NCBI GenBank assembly: GCA_039707465.1
Contig: CM077644.1
Span: forward strand, 186,235,462 to 186,299,461
Reading direction: 5' to 3'
From: Rhabdophis nuchalis
Taxonomy: Eukaryota; Chordata; Lepidosauria; Squamata; Natricidae
DNA length: 64,000 nt
Below are positions 52,700 to 62,215 of the stretch, in pieces. Position numbers and translations under genes: made by a program. How positions within the stretch are numbered: the first letter of the stretch is position 1; each line of letters starts with the position of its first letter. Under the pieces are notes generated by a model, which searched no databases, was not told the DNA's origin, and saw nothing but the letters and a program-made list of their open reading frames with translations.

Positions 52700-54668
52700 T
52701 TATTGCATCCGCAGATAACCGCCCTGCCGCCCTGTTTGGGGTGACCGGCTCCCTCCTTCAACAGAGGCCGCGGGAAGCCCCTTTACAGGGTCGAGCAGAG
52801 GAATTTGGGATTTATCTGCAGGAGAAAATCACTCGGATTCGGAACGAGCTACCCTCCATCGACAGTGGTCCAGTCGAGCGGGCCGAGGCTGTTCTTGTGA
52901 CACCATCTTGGGAGGAGTTTGATTTTGTTACCACCGAGGATATGGACAAGTTGTCAAAGAGACTTAGGGCTACCACATGTTTATTGGACCCGTGTCCCTC
53001 CTGGCTTGTAATGGCATTCTGGGAGACAACACAAGGCTGGCTCCAGGGCATTGTCAACGCATCTTTGAGTGAGAGGTCCTTGCCTGCCGTCTTGAAAGAG
53101 GCGGTAGTAAGGCCCCTCCTCAAGAAGCCGTCCCTGGATCCAGCATTATTAGAGAACTATCGTCCCGTCTCCAACCTCCACTTTCTAGTGAAGGTTGTTG
53201 AGAGTGTGGTGGCTCAACAGTTTCCGCGACACTTGGAGGAAGTTGATTATCTAGACCCACGCCAGTCCGGCTTCCGATCCGGGCACAGCACCGAGACGGC
53301 ATTGGTCGCGTTGGTTGATGATCTCTGGAGGGCGCGGGATAGAGGATATTCCTCTATCCTAGTCCTATTAGATCTCTCAGCGGCTTTTGATACCATCAAC
53401 CATGGTATCCTATTGCGCCGACTGGGGGGGTTGGGGCTGGGAGGCACCGTTTTGCGGTGGTTCTTGTCCTACCTCTCTGGTCGGTCACAATATGTGTTGG
53501 CAGGGGGGCAGAGGTCGGCCTCGAGACCCCTCATATGTCGGGTTCCTCAGGGGTCGGTCCTCTCGCCCCTACTGTTCAACACATATATGAAGCCACTGGG
53601 TGAGATCATCCGTGGTTTTGGGGTGGGATATCATCTGTACGCTGATGATACTCAGTTGTACATATCCACCCCAGACCACCCCAACGATGCCGTCGAGGTT
53701 ATGTCCCGGTGCTTGGAGGCCGTACGGATCTGGATGGGTGGTAACAAACTCAAGCTCAACCCGTCCAAGACTGAGTGGCTGTGGCTTCCGGCGCCCCGGT
53801 TCAGCCAGATTATTCCAACACTGGCCATTGGGGGCGAAACACCGGCCCCCGTGGAGAGGGCGCGCAATTTGGGTGTCCTCCTGGATTCCCGGCTGTCTAT
53901 GGAAGATCATGTGGCAGCCGTGGCCAGGGGGGCGTTCCATCAGGTACGCCTGATGCGCCAATTGCGCCCCTTACTGGACCTGGGTGCCTTACGCACAGTC
54001 ACTCAAGCACTCGTCACCTCTCGACTTGACTACTGTAATGCTCTCTACATGGGGCTCCCCTTGAGGTGCACCTGAAAGCTGCAGCTAGTCCAGAATGCAG
54101 CCGCGCGGGTGATTACGGGAGCGCCTAGACACTCCCACATAACACCTATCCTGTGCGAGCTGCACTGGCTTCCTGTGGTCTTTCGGGTGCGCTTCAAGGT
54201 CTTGATGACCATCTTTAAAGCGCTCCATGGCTCAGGGCCTAGTTATATGCGAGACCGCCTCCTGCCCCATACATTCCTCAGACCGATGCGCTCCCACAGA
54301 GAGGGCCTCCTCAGGATGCCGTCAGCTGGACAATGCTGACTGGCGACACCCAGGGGAAGAGCCTTCTCTGTGGCGGGGCCAGCCCTCTGGAACGACCTAC
54401 CCCCTGAATTCCGCACCATCTCCGACCTCCGCCTCTTCTGCAAGTGTCTGAAGACACATTTATTCCATCTAGCCGGCCTAGCGTAACCCCCTTTATTGAC
54501 TATTAGACAATTTTAAATTTGGGATTTTTAATTCGGTTTTTAGCACAGGGTTTTACTAGAATAAGTTTTTTAAATTTTATATGTTTTGTATGTATTTTAA
54601 CATTCCTGTGCGCCGCCCTTGGTCCGCTTGGAGAAGGGCGGGATATAAATTTAATAAAATAAAATAAA
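52700..54668 (+). mobile_element. L2-clade LINE copy 4, sister subfamily
   Basis: 5'-truncated ORF2 (from about residue 477 of copy 1) plus 3' UTR (GCGGGATATAAATTTAATAAA). The tail is AATAAAATAAAATAAA rather than (ATT)n. Protein identity to copy 1 is visibly lower than for copies 2 and 3, and the 3' UTR differs, so it is an older or separate lineage. Confidence 0.92.
52741..54486 (+). pseudogene. L2 ORF2 RT region with two in-frame TGA stops
   Basis: Reads without frameshift from GSLLQQRPREAPLQGRAEE through the RT (SGFRSGHSTETAL, LDLSAAFDTINH, VPQGSVLSPLLFNTYM, YADD) to LKTHLFHLAGLA. TGA stops interrupt it at 54073-54075 (an Arg codon in copy 1, probably CGA to TGA by CpG decay) and at 54337-54339. 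All RT catalytic residues remain upstream of the first stop. Confidence 0.9.
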
Positions 54669-54807
54669 GTGTTTTTTAAAATAAGAAACTGAAGTAACAC
54701 CTGAATGCATTGTTGGCAAATTGAAATAGAGGTTCCTGTGTAGCCAATCTTTAGTCACTTCTCATGAACAGGAAAGGGTGCTTCTCTCTAAGTCCCTTAG
54801 TATGAGC

Positions 54808-55076
54808 TAGTGGTGGGATTCAATTTTTTTTTTACTACCGGTTCTGTGGGCCTGGCTTGGTGGGTATGGTGTGGCTTGGTGGGCATATCTTGGTGGGCAT
54901 GGCAGGGGAAGGATACTGCAAAATCCCCTTCTCTCCCAATCAGCTGAGACTTGGGAGGCAGAGAATAGATGGGGGTGGGGCCAGTCAGAGGTGGTGTTTA
55001 CCTGTTCTCCAAACTACTCAAAATTTCCGCTACCAGTTCTCCAGAACTGGTCAGAACCTGCTGAATGCCACCTCTG
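54808..55076 (+). mobile_element. hAT-type MITE, family A copy 5
   Basis: Termini TAGTGGTGGGATTCAA and GAATGCCACCTCTG; flanks GTATGAGC (54800-54807) and GTATGAAC (55077-55084) match at 7 of 8. It holds the clearest form of the core: ACTACCGGTTCTGTGGGC, GGGGAAGGATACTGCAAAATCC, AAACTACTCAAAATTTCC. Confidence 0.92.
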
Positions 55077-55084
55077 GTATGAAC

Positions 55085-56762
55085 CAGGAAGACAAGCCTG
55101 GTATTTATGCTGATGTTATTGCAATGGCCCACTAACATTTTCTTCTTCTCTCTAACATTTTTACAGTTTTTGTGGTTGACTTAATTCTAAGCACCATCAA
55201 TTGACTGGAATATTAACTGCTGTCTCTTTCATGTCTTCTCAATGCTATGTACTAATTGCCCTTGAAGGGCTTTTTTTCTTTCTTGTTTTTAAAGTTCAAA
55301 CAATTTTGTAGCCTGCCTGTGAAAAAAATGAAAGGTTAAAAATGAAAGTGTTTATGGCTGTGAGCTAAATGAGATCGTATATGAAATATGTACCATTGTG
55401 CTCTAATTATCTTTTTTTTTCTTTATTCAATTTGACTTTAGTTTCTCTTTTCCCCCCCTCCAAACAAGGATGCTGGGACAGGAAATCAGGCCTCCCTTTC
55501 CCGTGTATGGTGGTTTACATCATTCCACCAGCAATTGGTTTTATTTTTTTTAAATTCATTCATTTTATTACACAGGATTTAGAATAAACAATTGCACTGG
55601 CCCAGGAGCCTTAAAAAAGCACTCTTGGGGGAAGTAATTTTTTATAAACAATTGTACTAAAAGACTATCCCCATGAACATATTTTTAAATCTGATGGACC
55701 ATTAGGCACTTAAAGGAAATATTTTAGAGGAAATAAAATCTAGAAGTAGGGTGTTACAATACATTACTGTCTGGTGAGGCCTTGCATTAGGTTATTTGTA
55801 CAATAAAAGCCTTGCTTGGAAGTGCCCGCTAGTATTTTACAGCCAGAATTTTCATTTCAATAAATCACCTTTACTTTTGCCTCTTATTTTGTTTAATGGA
55901 AAATAATCAATTTCTCATGCCACAGTCATTGGAAAAAAAGCAACCACTGGAACAAGACAGATTTCAGGCATGGATTTGGATACAGCTGCAATAGTTGAAC
56001 AGGATGTTGGGTTTTTCTAATTCTGCCCCATATTTAAAGCTTCTATATATCCAAGCAGAAAGCATTAAAAAATTATGGTCAATCTGAATGGATGGGAATT
56101 AAGTTGACCTTGAAAAGCTCTGCTTAATCTTTTTTCCTCTCCAGTTCTCATCAACCAATAATTCCCCTCTGTATGAAAGCTTCATAAACATCCACTCTGG
56201 CTTTAATCAACAATAGCAAATATGCCATCTGGACAAAAGGAATTATGCCACACAATTGTGCTTAGCCTCTTTTTACTTTTAAGGTGCATTGCGTATATCT
56301 TGCCGAAGCATTGTGGCGACACAGTTTCTTTTCCTAGGGTTTGAATACGTCCTCCTGCATCCCCTTTATTAAACACGAATGGCTACTTTAAAAAGGATGA
56401 AACCAGAAGGATGGAACAAATGAATAGCTTGTTAATCTTGCGTGCAGATGGTGTGAGTTTTGCTTTGCTTATCTCAGAGTGGCTGGAAAGCAATTGTATA
56501 CTACCTTCCTGCATTGTTTGTGCAAAGGCACATCACCCAATTAGCATGATCTTAGACTGCCTCTGGATATCCCTCTCACAATATAGGAACTTTCAGCATG
56601 GGAACTAATTTGGAATAGTCTCTTTATTCCATGTTACCTTGGTGGTAGGGGATGCTGGAGCACTGCCTGCTATCCTTGAGTGTTGTTTGGAATTCATGTT
56701 TCTGCGAAACGAGTAAGGAATGGTCCTGTGCCACCAATATGAATTACATGAATGCCCCAAAA
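55085..56762. other. Unassigned sequence
   Basis: AT-rich and repeat-poor. Stretches near 55850-56300 look low in CpG and free of repeats, as conserved non-coding DNA often is. No exon recognised. Confidence 0.35.
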
Positions 56763-57001
56763 GAGCCCTGGAAGCGCAGAGATTAAAGTGCAGTATTGAA
56801 GGAAAACTCTGCCCCACTGCCTAGAGTTCAATCCTGACAGGGCTCAAGATTGCCTCAGCCTTCCCTCCTTCTGAGGTCGGTAAAATGAGGGCCCATATTG
56901 TTGGGGGCAATATGCAAATAATACTTTGATATTGTAAACCATCCAAAGAATGGTTCAAGAGCTATGGGGCGCTATATAAGCCCAAATGCTACTGCTACTG
57001 C
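56763..57001 (+). mobile_element. tRNA-derived SINE (family S1), decayed
   Basis: GAAGCGCAGAGATTAAAGTGC head, AGAGTTCAATCCTG B-box region, GAGGTCGGTAAAATGAGGGC, TGTTGGGGGCAATATGC and the tail GCTATATAAGCCCAAATGCTACTGCTACTGCT. Confidence 0.82.
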
Positions 57002-57194
57002 TAAATGCTTATCGCTGAACCTGCAAGCCCATCCTCATATATCTTAGATGCTGAAGGTCCTAGTTCTTGGGACTTCTCCTTAGGGAAGGAGGCAGAACAG
57101 ATAGAGGGGTTGAGATTGGCTATGACAGCAAGCCTAATTCCACTAAAGCCTTGTATTACTTGTTTTCTTGGCTCACCCTAGGAGACCATCTAGG

Positions 57195-57543
57195 CAGAGA
57201 ACCTGTGGCCTAGTGGCAATTACAACTGCCTCACATGTAATATTTCCCAGGTTCGAAACCCGGGAGGGGTATGGCTAGCTGATGAGAGCTAAATAGCTTG
57301 AAATGGATCTATACTAGTCTCCCTTATTTATTTATTTATCAGCAGAAAAACGTATCACAAATATAACAAAGGCAACAAAAAAAAAAGCTTTCTGTCTGCA
57401 TGGTCTCCTGTGGTGAGCCGAAAGACAGAAAGGGGAAGCAGTTCTGCTCCCTCCCTTAATTGGGGCTTACCAGGGTGTTGTGGGTGTTCAAACCAGGGAA
57501 TTGACACAAGCATATACTTATTTCTCCTGTCTCAGCTGATCAG
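57195..57543 (+). mobile_element. Hammerhead-bearing tRNA-derived SINE-like unit 1
   Basis: A 349-bp unit that starts with a tRNA-like head: A box TGGCCTAGTGG (57206-57216, exact pol III consensus) and B box GTTCGAAAC (57251-57259, exact). Directly downstream is a hammerhead ribozyme, then a body with TTTATTTATTTATCAGC, an A-rich run, CTTTCTGTCTGCATGGTCTCC, GGTGAGCCGAAAGACAGAAAGG and CCCTTAATTGGGGCTTACCAGGG. It runs without a gap into unit 2. There is no coding frame. I do not recognise a named family. Alternatives are a satellite monomer or the terminal repeat of a Penelope-like element, which can also carry hammerheads. Confidence 0.82.
57266..57323 (+). ncRNA. Type I hammerhead ribozyme motif 1
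   Basis: Core CUGAUGAG at 57279-57286; stem II GAGCU/AGCUU closed by loop AAAU (57286-57299, with G-U rather than G-C at the core-proximal pair); GAAA at 57300-57303; stem III of four pairs (A57303-U57312 inward, one G-U) with a two-base loop; cleavage triplet AUA ending at 57313. Stem I pairs GGCUAG (57273-57278) with CUAGUC (57314-57319), then an internal loop UAU/U, then GGG with CCC. Predicted scission is between 57313 and 57314. The G-U next to the core may weaken it. Confidence 0.85.
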
Positions 57544-57787
57544 GATAGAACCATTGGTCTGGTGGCAATTACAACTGCCTCACGTGTAATACTTCACTGG
57601 TTCGAATCTCAGTAAGGGTATGGCTAGCTGATGAGAGCTAAATAGCTCGAAATATATCTATCCTAGTCTCCCTTGTTTATTTATTGATCAGCTCAAAAAC
57701 CTAACACACATATAAAAAAAGTACACAACGGAAGTCATACCTTTCTGTCTAGATGGTCTCTGGTGATGAGCCAAACAGGGTGTTCTG
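57544..57787 (+). mobile_element. Hammerhead-bearing SINE-like unit 2, with internal deletion
   Basis: Directly follows unit 1 in the same orientation. A-box region TGGTCTGGTGG (57555-57565) has one departure from consensus; B box GTTCGAATC (57600-57608) fits. Then a hammerhead and a body (TTATTTATTGATCAGCTC, AACACACATATAAAA, CTTTCTGTCTAGATGGTC) that lacks about 50 bases present in unit 1 after GATGAGCC. It dissolves into an ATAC microsatellite. Confidence 0.82.
57616..57672 (+). ncRNA. Type I hammerhead ribozyme motif 2
   Basis: CUGAUGAG at 57628-57635; stem II GAGCU/AGCUC with loop AAAU; GAAA at 57649-57652; stem III of three pairs with a four-base loop; cleavage triplet AUC ending at 57662. 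Stem I GGCUAG/CUAGUC, internal loop UAU/U, then GGG/CCC. All core positions match the hammerhead consensus, including G10.1-C11.1. Predicted scission is between 57662 and 57663, exactly 349 nt after that of motif 1. Confidence 0.9.
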
Positions 57788-57905
57788 ACACAAATATACA
57801 TACATACATACATACATACATACATACATACATACATACATACATACATAATTGTTTCCACAATTATTTATTGAGCTGATTTATTGATCAGCTCAAAAAT
57901 GTAAC

Positions 57906-57942
<37 letters not shown>
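57788..57942. repeat. (ATAC)n and (TG)n microsatellites with a body fragment between
   Basis: ATAC repeats at 57788-57850, then a + strand piece of the unit body (TTTATTGATCAGCTC, AAAATGTAACATATA) at 57862-57910, then a TG run at 57911-57942. Unit bodies contain CATATACTTA and AACACACATATA, which probably seeded the two arrays. The inverted unit begins right after the TG run. Confidence 0.85.
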
Positions 57943-57943
<1 letters not shown>

Positions 57944-58310
57944 GTTTTATGAGCTGATCAATAAATAAATCAGGGAGACCAGTACAGATCTATTTCGAGC
58001 CTTTCAGCTCTCATCAGCCAGCCATGCCCCAACTGGGATTCGAACCAGGGCTGTATTGCATGTCAGGCAAGAGCCTTAGCCATTCAGCCAGGCAGGTTCT
58101 CTTATTGCATCAGCTGAGACAGGACGATAAGTATATATAATTGTTCCACAATACCCTGTTAGGGCCCCAATTAAGGGAGGAAGCACACTGCTTTCCTCTT
58201 CTGCCTTTCAGCTCATCACCAGAGACCATCCAGACAGAAAGCCATGAGTTCCGTTGTGTAACCTTTTCAATATGTGTGTTAGTTTTATGAGCTGGTCAAT
58301 AAATAAATCA
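57943..58310 (-). mobile_element. Hammerhead-bearing SINE-like unit 3, inverted
   Basis: Antisense order from 58310: body (TTATTTATTGACCAGCTC, CTTTCTGTCTGGATGGTC, CTTAATTGGGGCCC), head with A box TGGCTGAATGG (58080-58090, exact consensus) and B box GTTCGAATC (58037-58045, exact), hammerhead, and the start of a further body. It therefore spans slightly more than one unit length and begins about ten bases beyond where an upstream cleavage site would fall. It lies opposite units 1 and 2, so a read-through transcript could fold into a long hairpin. Confidence 0.82.
57973..58030 (-). ncRNA. Type I hammerhead ribozyme motif 3
   Basis: On the minus strand: CUGAUGAG at 58017-58010; stem II GAGCU/GGCUC with a GAAA tetraloop; core GAAA at 57996-57993; stem III of four pairs (two-base loop, one G-U); cleavage triplet GUA ending at 57983. 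Stem I is GGCUGG with CUGGUC: two positions differ from motifs 1 and 2 on each side, and both still pair as wobbles. Internal loop CAU/U, then GGG/CCC. Preservation of pairing despite sequence change supports structure. Confidence 0.86.
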
Positions 58311-58406
58311 TAAATCCATATATCTACCATGCCAAATGAAGCACATCCTCAAAAGATTTCTTTTTTCATGCACCTTAGCATGAAAGTTGCACATGGAGAT
58401 CCTATG

Positions 58407-58939
58407 TGATGGCAAACCTTTTTCACCTTGGGTGCCAAAAGCACACACCTTCACACTATTGTGCACGCTTGTGTGCCCACCCCCATAATTGAATATCTCC
58501 CATGCCGTGCCCCCTGAGAATACATGTGTGATACCACCTGCTGTCTAGCGCATGTACACATGCCTTTTTTGGAGCCTAGGGAGGGCAAAAATGGCCTCCC
58601 CTAGAGGCCGGAAACAGCCCATTTTCTGACCTCCGGTGGGCCCGGTAGATCCATTTTTCACCCTCCCAAGGCTCCAGAAGCTTTCTAGGAGCCTGGGGAG
58701 GGCAAAAAAGGCCCAACACACAAACCGGAAGTTCAGCAGTGGACTTCTAGGTTGCCTGTTGGGCTATTTTTCTCCCTCTGGAGGCTTCAGGTGAACAAAA
58801 AATAGCTGAAAATCAAGGCTGAAAATCAGCTGGCCAGCACACTCATGTGCGCTGGAGCTGACAGGGCAACTCCTCGCGTGCCCTCAGAAATGGCTTTGCG
58901 TGCCACCTGTGGCACCCGTGCCATAGGTTTGCCATCATG
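58407..58939. mobile_element. hAT-like MITE (about 530 bp)
   Basis: Ends TGATGGCAAACCTTTTTCACC and the complement-type GTGCCATAGGTTTGCCATCATG. Flanks ATCCTATG and GACCTATG match at 6 of 8. The interior has GGGTGCCAAAAGCACAC and repeats of GAGCCTnGGGAGGGCAAAAAnGGCC. A common amniote hAT family by its ends. Confidence 0.75.
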
Positions 58940-58947
58940 GACCTATG

Positions 58948-60440
58948 CGATGAAACCAAGAAACACTAGTCTCATGCTGGAGCCTGACTCAAGCCTTCCC
59001 CAGCAGTAAATTGGAGTCTATATTACAGGACATCAGATGGTTAGTGGGTGTCTCCATTCAAGATTACATTTTTGTTTATTATGGTAGTCTAAAGAAGACA
59101 TGTACTTGTATTGGTAAAATATATGGAGTTTGTAACTATAGATTTTGGACAAGTGCTTCACCTTTTAGTGGGCCATGATGGTCTTTTACAAGATTTTTTT
59201 TCTCTTTTAAAAAAGGTTTATCCTTTTGTGTATTAAACAGTTCATATGTTTGAATCTTTTTAATTTAGGAATTATTCGAATTGATTTTTTTTTCCTGGGA
59301 GAAGATTAAGTTCAGTATTGCCAGGTACATTCACATTCTAAGTTGGTTACTAGAAAGGTATCAACATATTTTTAGGCAAAGGCAGCAGCTAATGCTAATC
59401 CAAAATTATAGCATGTTAATTTTATAGCTAAGTGAATCTAAGCAGCACATATTAATTAAATTAATCGTGCTGGGTCACATCAGACTCTCCCTGGAAATCC
59501 AATAGCGACAGATGAATTAAACATGCTTGGCAACATGCCTTGCAGAGATTCTTCCAGTGGTAAAAAGAAATGTTTAATATCTACAGGTAATATTTTGGTG
59601 GAAAATTGGTTTCAAGTCCAAGATTTGATTTGGAACAATTGTTTTCTCCAACAGGAAAACCCCAGAATTAAAGCATGTAAGGTCTTACACAAGTAAAGTA
59701 CATATCCACAGTAGATTAGATCTATACACCACCAGATAATTTATATTTCTTCAGCTGCCATAGGCTTCCTATTTATTATCACTCTGTTGTTAAATGGTTG
59801 GAGTTGACACAAGCCCATAAATTGCAGTGCATGCCCATCTCTTTGCAGGCTATCACCAGCCACTTCAAATAACTGTGTCTGCAGTTGTTTGTGGAAGCGA
59901 GAAGACAGTTTAACAAGGGAAAGAAGTCCCCAATGATCTAGGTGACACAGGAGCTGCGTGGGCAACAGGTGAAGTTTTATTGAAAAAAGAAACTGTGATT
60001 GTAAAACTATGTTGGAAGAAGAGTGAGGAAGTAAAATTCAGAAAGCTCTTGGAGACAGAACTGTTAAATGTGGGCAAAGCTGATGACAGATGGAGAAACA
60101 GAGTTGACAGACAAATTGGGAGAACAAACAGATGCCTGGAAATTCAGTGGAGATAGGGTGTTGAGGAAAGGAAATTTGAGAATTAGGAAGATGCTGAGGG
60201 AATGCAATGAGAAGATTTAGGATGGATAGAGACTTTTTTTTTTAAAAAAATCAAGCTTTACAGGTTCAGCAGAGCTAGCCTTTTCCATTTTTAAAAATTT
60301 TGAGCTCAGAAAACTTCAAAGATAGCCTATTACCTGTCCATCCATATGAGGAATATGAATAACTTTGTGGTGACAGCTACGAGGAAATATGATAGAAGGA
60401 AGCGAGCAGGCAAAATTCAGGTTACTTATGCTAATGTCAC
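58948..60440. other. Unassigned sequence with conserved-element candidate
   Basis: Nothing coding. Around 59380-59570 a repeat-free stretch with GCAGCAGCTAATGC, TATTAATTAAATTAATCG and CAATAGCGACAGATG has the look of a homeodomain-rich conserved non-coding element; this is inference without any alignment. Confidence 0.35.
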
Positions 60441-60449
60441 TTTTTAGTC

Positions 60450-61010
60450 CTTCAGGCTCAACCCATTTGCTGGTCAACAGATCATCAGAGCCTTGACTTT
60501 GGGCTCCTGAATACTGAATACTGTAATAGGCAGTCCCTCATTTGTGATCTGATCATGGATGAAAAGGTGGGTATTTGGTTGGGCTCTGAGGTTTTGCGTA
60601 TTTCTTTTTGGAGATATGCTCACCCAGATTTGAATTGTGGCATCAGCTGAGAACTCAAGGTTAGGTGAGGGAGTATCTATGGTTATTTGAATTATTTAGT
60701 TGGATTAGGAAAGATTGCACCACCGATTACTGAATGTGAGACTTGTTAGGTTGGGCTCTGGAGATCATTGGGATTGTTGCTATTGTATCAACCTCTCTGC
60801 TATATAGCAGCTTCCATGCGTGAGCTCCTGGACTCTCTCATCAGGCTGGTGGTGGAATTCCTCAGACTTCAATCTGACTTCTCTGAGGGCAGAGTCTGAA
60901 TCAACTGATGAATTCATTGCCACCATAACAGCCATGTGCCCATCCCAGTTACCAAGAGCATGCCTGACACTGGTCATATACCTGGTCTGGTTTTCCAGTC
61001 AGAACACTTG
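60450..61010 (+). pseudogene. Decayed LINE endonuclease domain (L2-like, old copy)
   Basis: Shifting-frame translation gives STHLLVNRSSEP at the start and later LGLLLLYQPLCYIAASMRELLDSLIRLVVEFLRL in two pieces. The latter aligns with LGLLVVYLAPRYVAAALPELLEVIATVAVETPRL of L2 copy 1 at the shared L-G-L-L, Y, A-A, E-L-L and R-L positions. Stops are frequent. The 5' part of an old L2-type or related LINE is the likeliest source. Confidence 0.5.
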
Positions 61011-61095
61011 CAATGGTTGTAACTTTGAAGAACTTTTCCACACCACCATAACTTTGAATGGTTTCTAAATGAATAGTCATTAGCTACTTGTAAGG
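61011..61095 (-). mobile_element. T1-family MITE fragment
   Basis: Antisense ACTATTCATTTAGAAACCATTCAAAGTTATGG resembles the start of the T1 family just inside its terminal repeat. Confidence 0.45.
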
Positions 61096-62025
61096 CTGAT
61101 ACATCACATGTTTCCTTCATAACTCTCAAACAGAGTTACAGATTCTACTGTTTATATGTTCCATCTATCCTTGCATAATCCTTGTGAGCAGTCCTACCAT
61201 CAAATTCATCATCTTGTATTTAGTAGATCTTAAATCTATGACCTCCATATATTTATTTTCCTGTTTTTTTTACAGTACTAAAACAGCTTTCTTGGTTGTT
61301 GGAGCTGTTTAAGATCTAGTTAATTCATTCAGCCACATTAGGTTATCATTGAAAATATATGAAAAGTCATACAATGACTTATGGTTCAGCTACAATGTTC
61401 GGAATGTATTAATGAGACTCTTTAAATGAGTCTCCTGACCAATTAATAGCATATTCCTTTGCAATAGCTCTTTTGAAGCCAGGGCAGCTCTTATCATTTG
61501 ATTCATGGTGCCCTTTAGTAAATCTGTCTTAAGCAGCTCTTATTGTAAAATCAGGCTGCCTGTGTTGTGCATATTGACCTGTGATAAACTGGAACCCCCT
61601 AGGCTGGGAAAAAGAGGATGCCTCATCTCTTCTATCCTGCATATGGCAAGAGGCAGACATTGTGCACAAATATGGCATTAGAACAAGAATTCATAGCTTC
61701 AGTTTCCAAGAACATGGGTATTGCTTGCCTTACTAACAGCTGTCTGCTGAAAAGAGACCAAGACAGAGTGGTTTGTAGTGAGTTAACAAATCTGTATCTT
61801 GAATAAAATGTCTAAAGACTTGATCAATGTTGATTGAACCCTGAAAATAGAATGGGAGCGGGGAAAAGCAAAGAGATTTTGTTAGCCCAGGGAGTTCTGG
61901 AAAGAGAAGAAGTAATCATTATTAGGAAGATGCTTCAGGAATCTGAGAATGTCATAATACTGCTCACCATGCGGGAAACAGTTCCTTTTTTTTAGAAGTG
62001 TAGTCAGGAGACTTACAATGTGTCC
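61096..62025. other. Unassigned sequence
   Basis: Nothing recognised. Confidence 0.4.
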
Positions 62026-62029
62026 TCAA

Positions 62030-62215
62030 AGTTGTGGCCCTCGCACCGTCCCTACAGCCATGTGATCATGACACAAACACTTGGCATTTGGTGCACATTT
62101 CTGATAGCTATAGCATCCTAGAGTCATGTGGTTGCCATTTATGATTTTCTTAATGACTGCACAATTTAGTGATTGAGTTCCAGTCCCAACTGTGTTGAGT
62201 AAGTGAAGACTATTT
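62030..62215 (+). mobile_element. T1-family Tigger-like MITE fragment
   Basis: CATGTGATCATGACAC, CTTGGCATTTGG, TCATGTGGTTGCCATTTATGA and CAGTCCCAACTGTGTTGAGTAAGTG follow the order of the copy at 187-889. Confidence 0.55.

Noticed and set aside
57200..57275. A tRNA gene at the head of the hammerhead units
   Set aside because: A and B boxes are present, but the acceptor and anticodon arms do not pair convincingly and the same head is repeated in three units of a repeat, so it is a SINE-type head.
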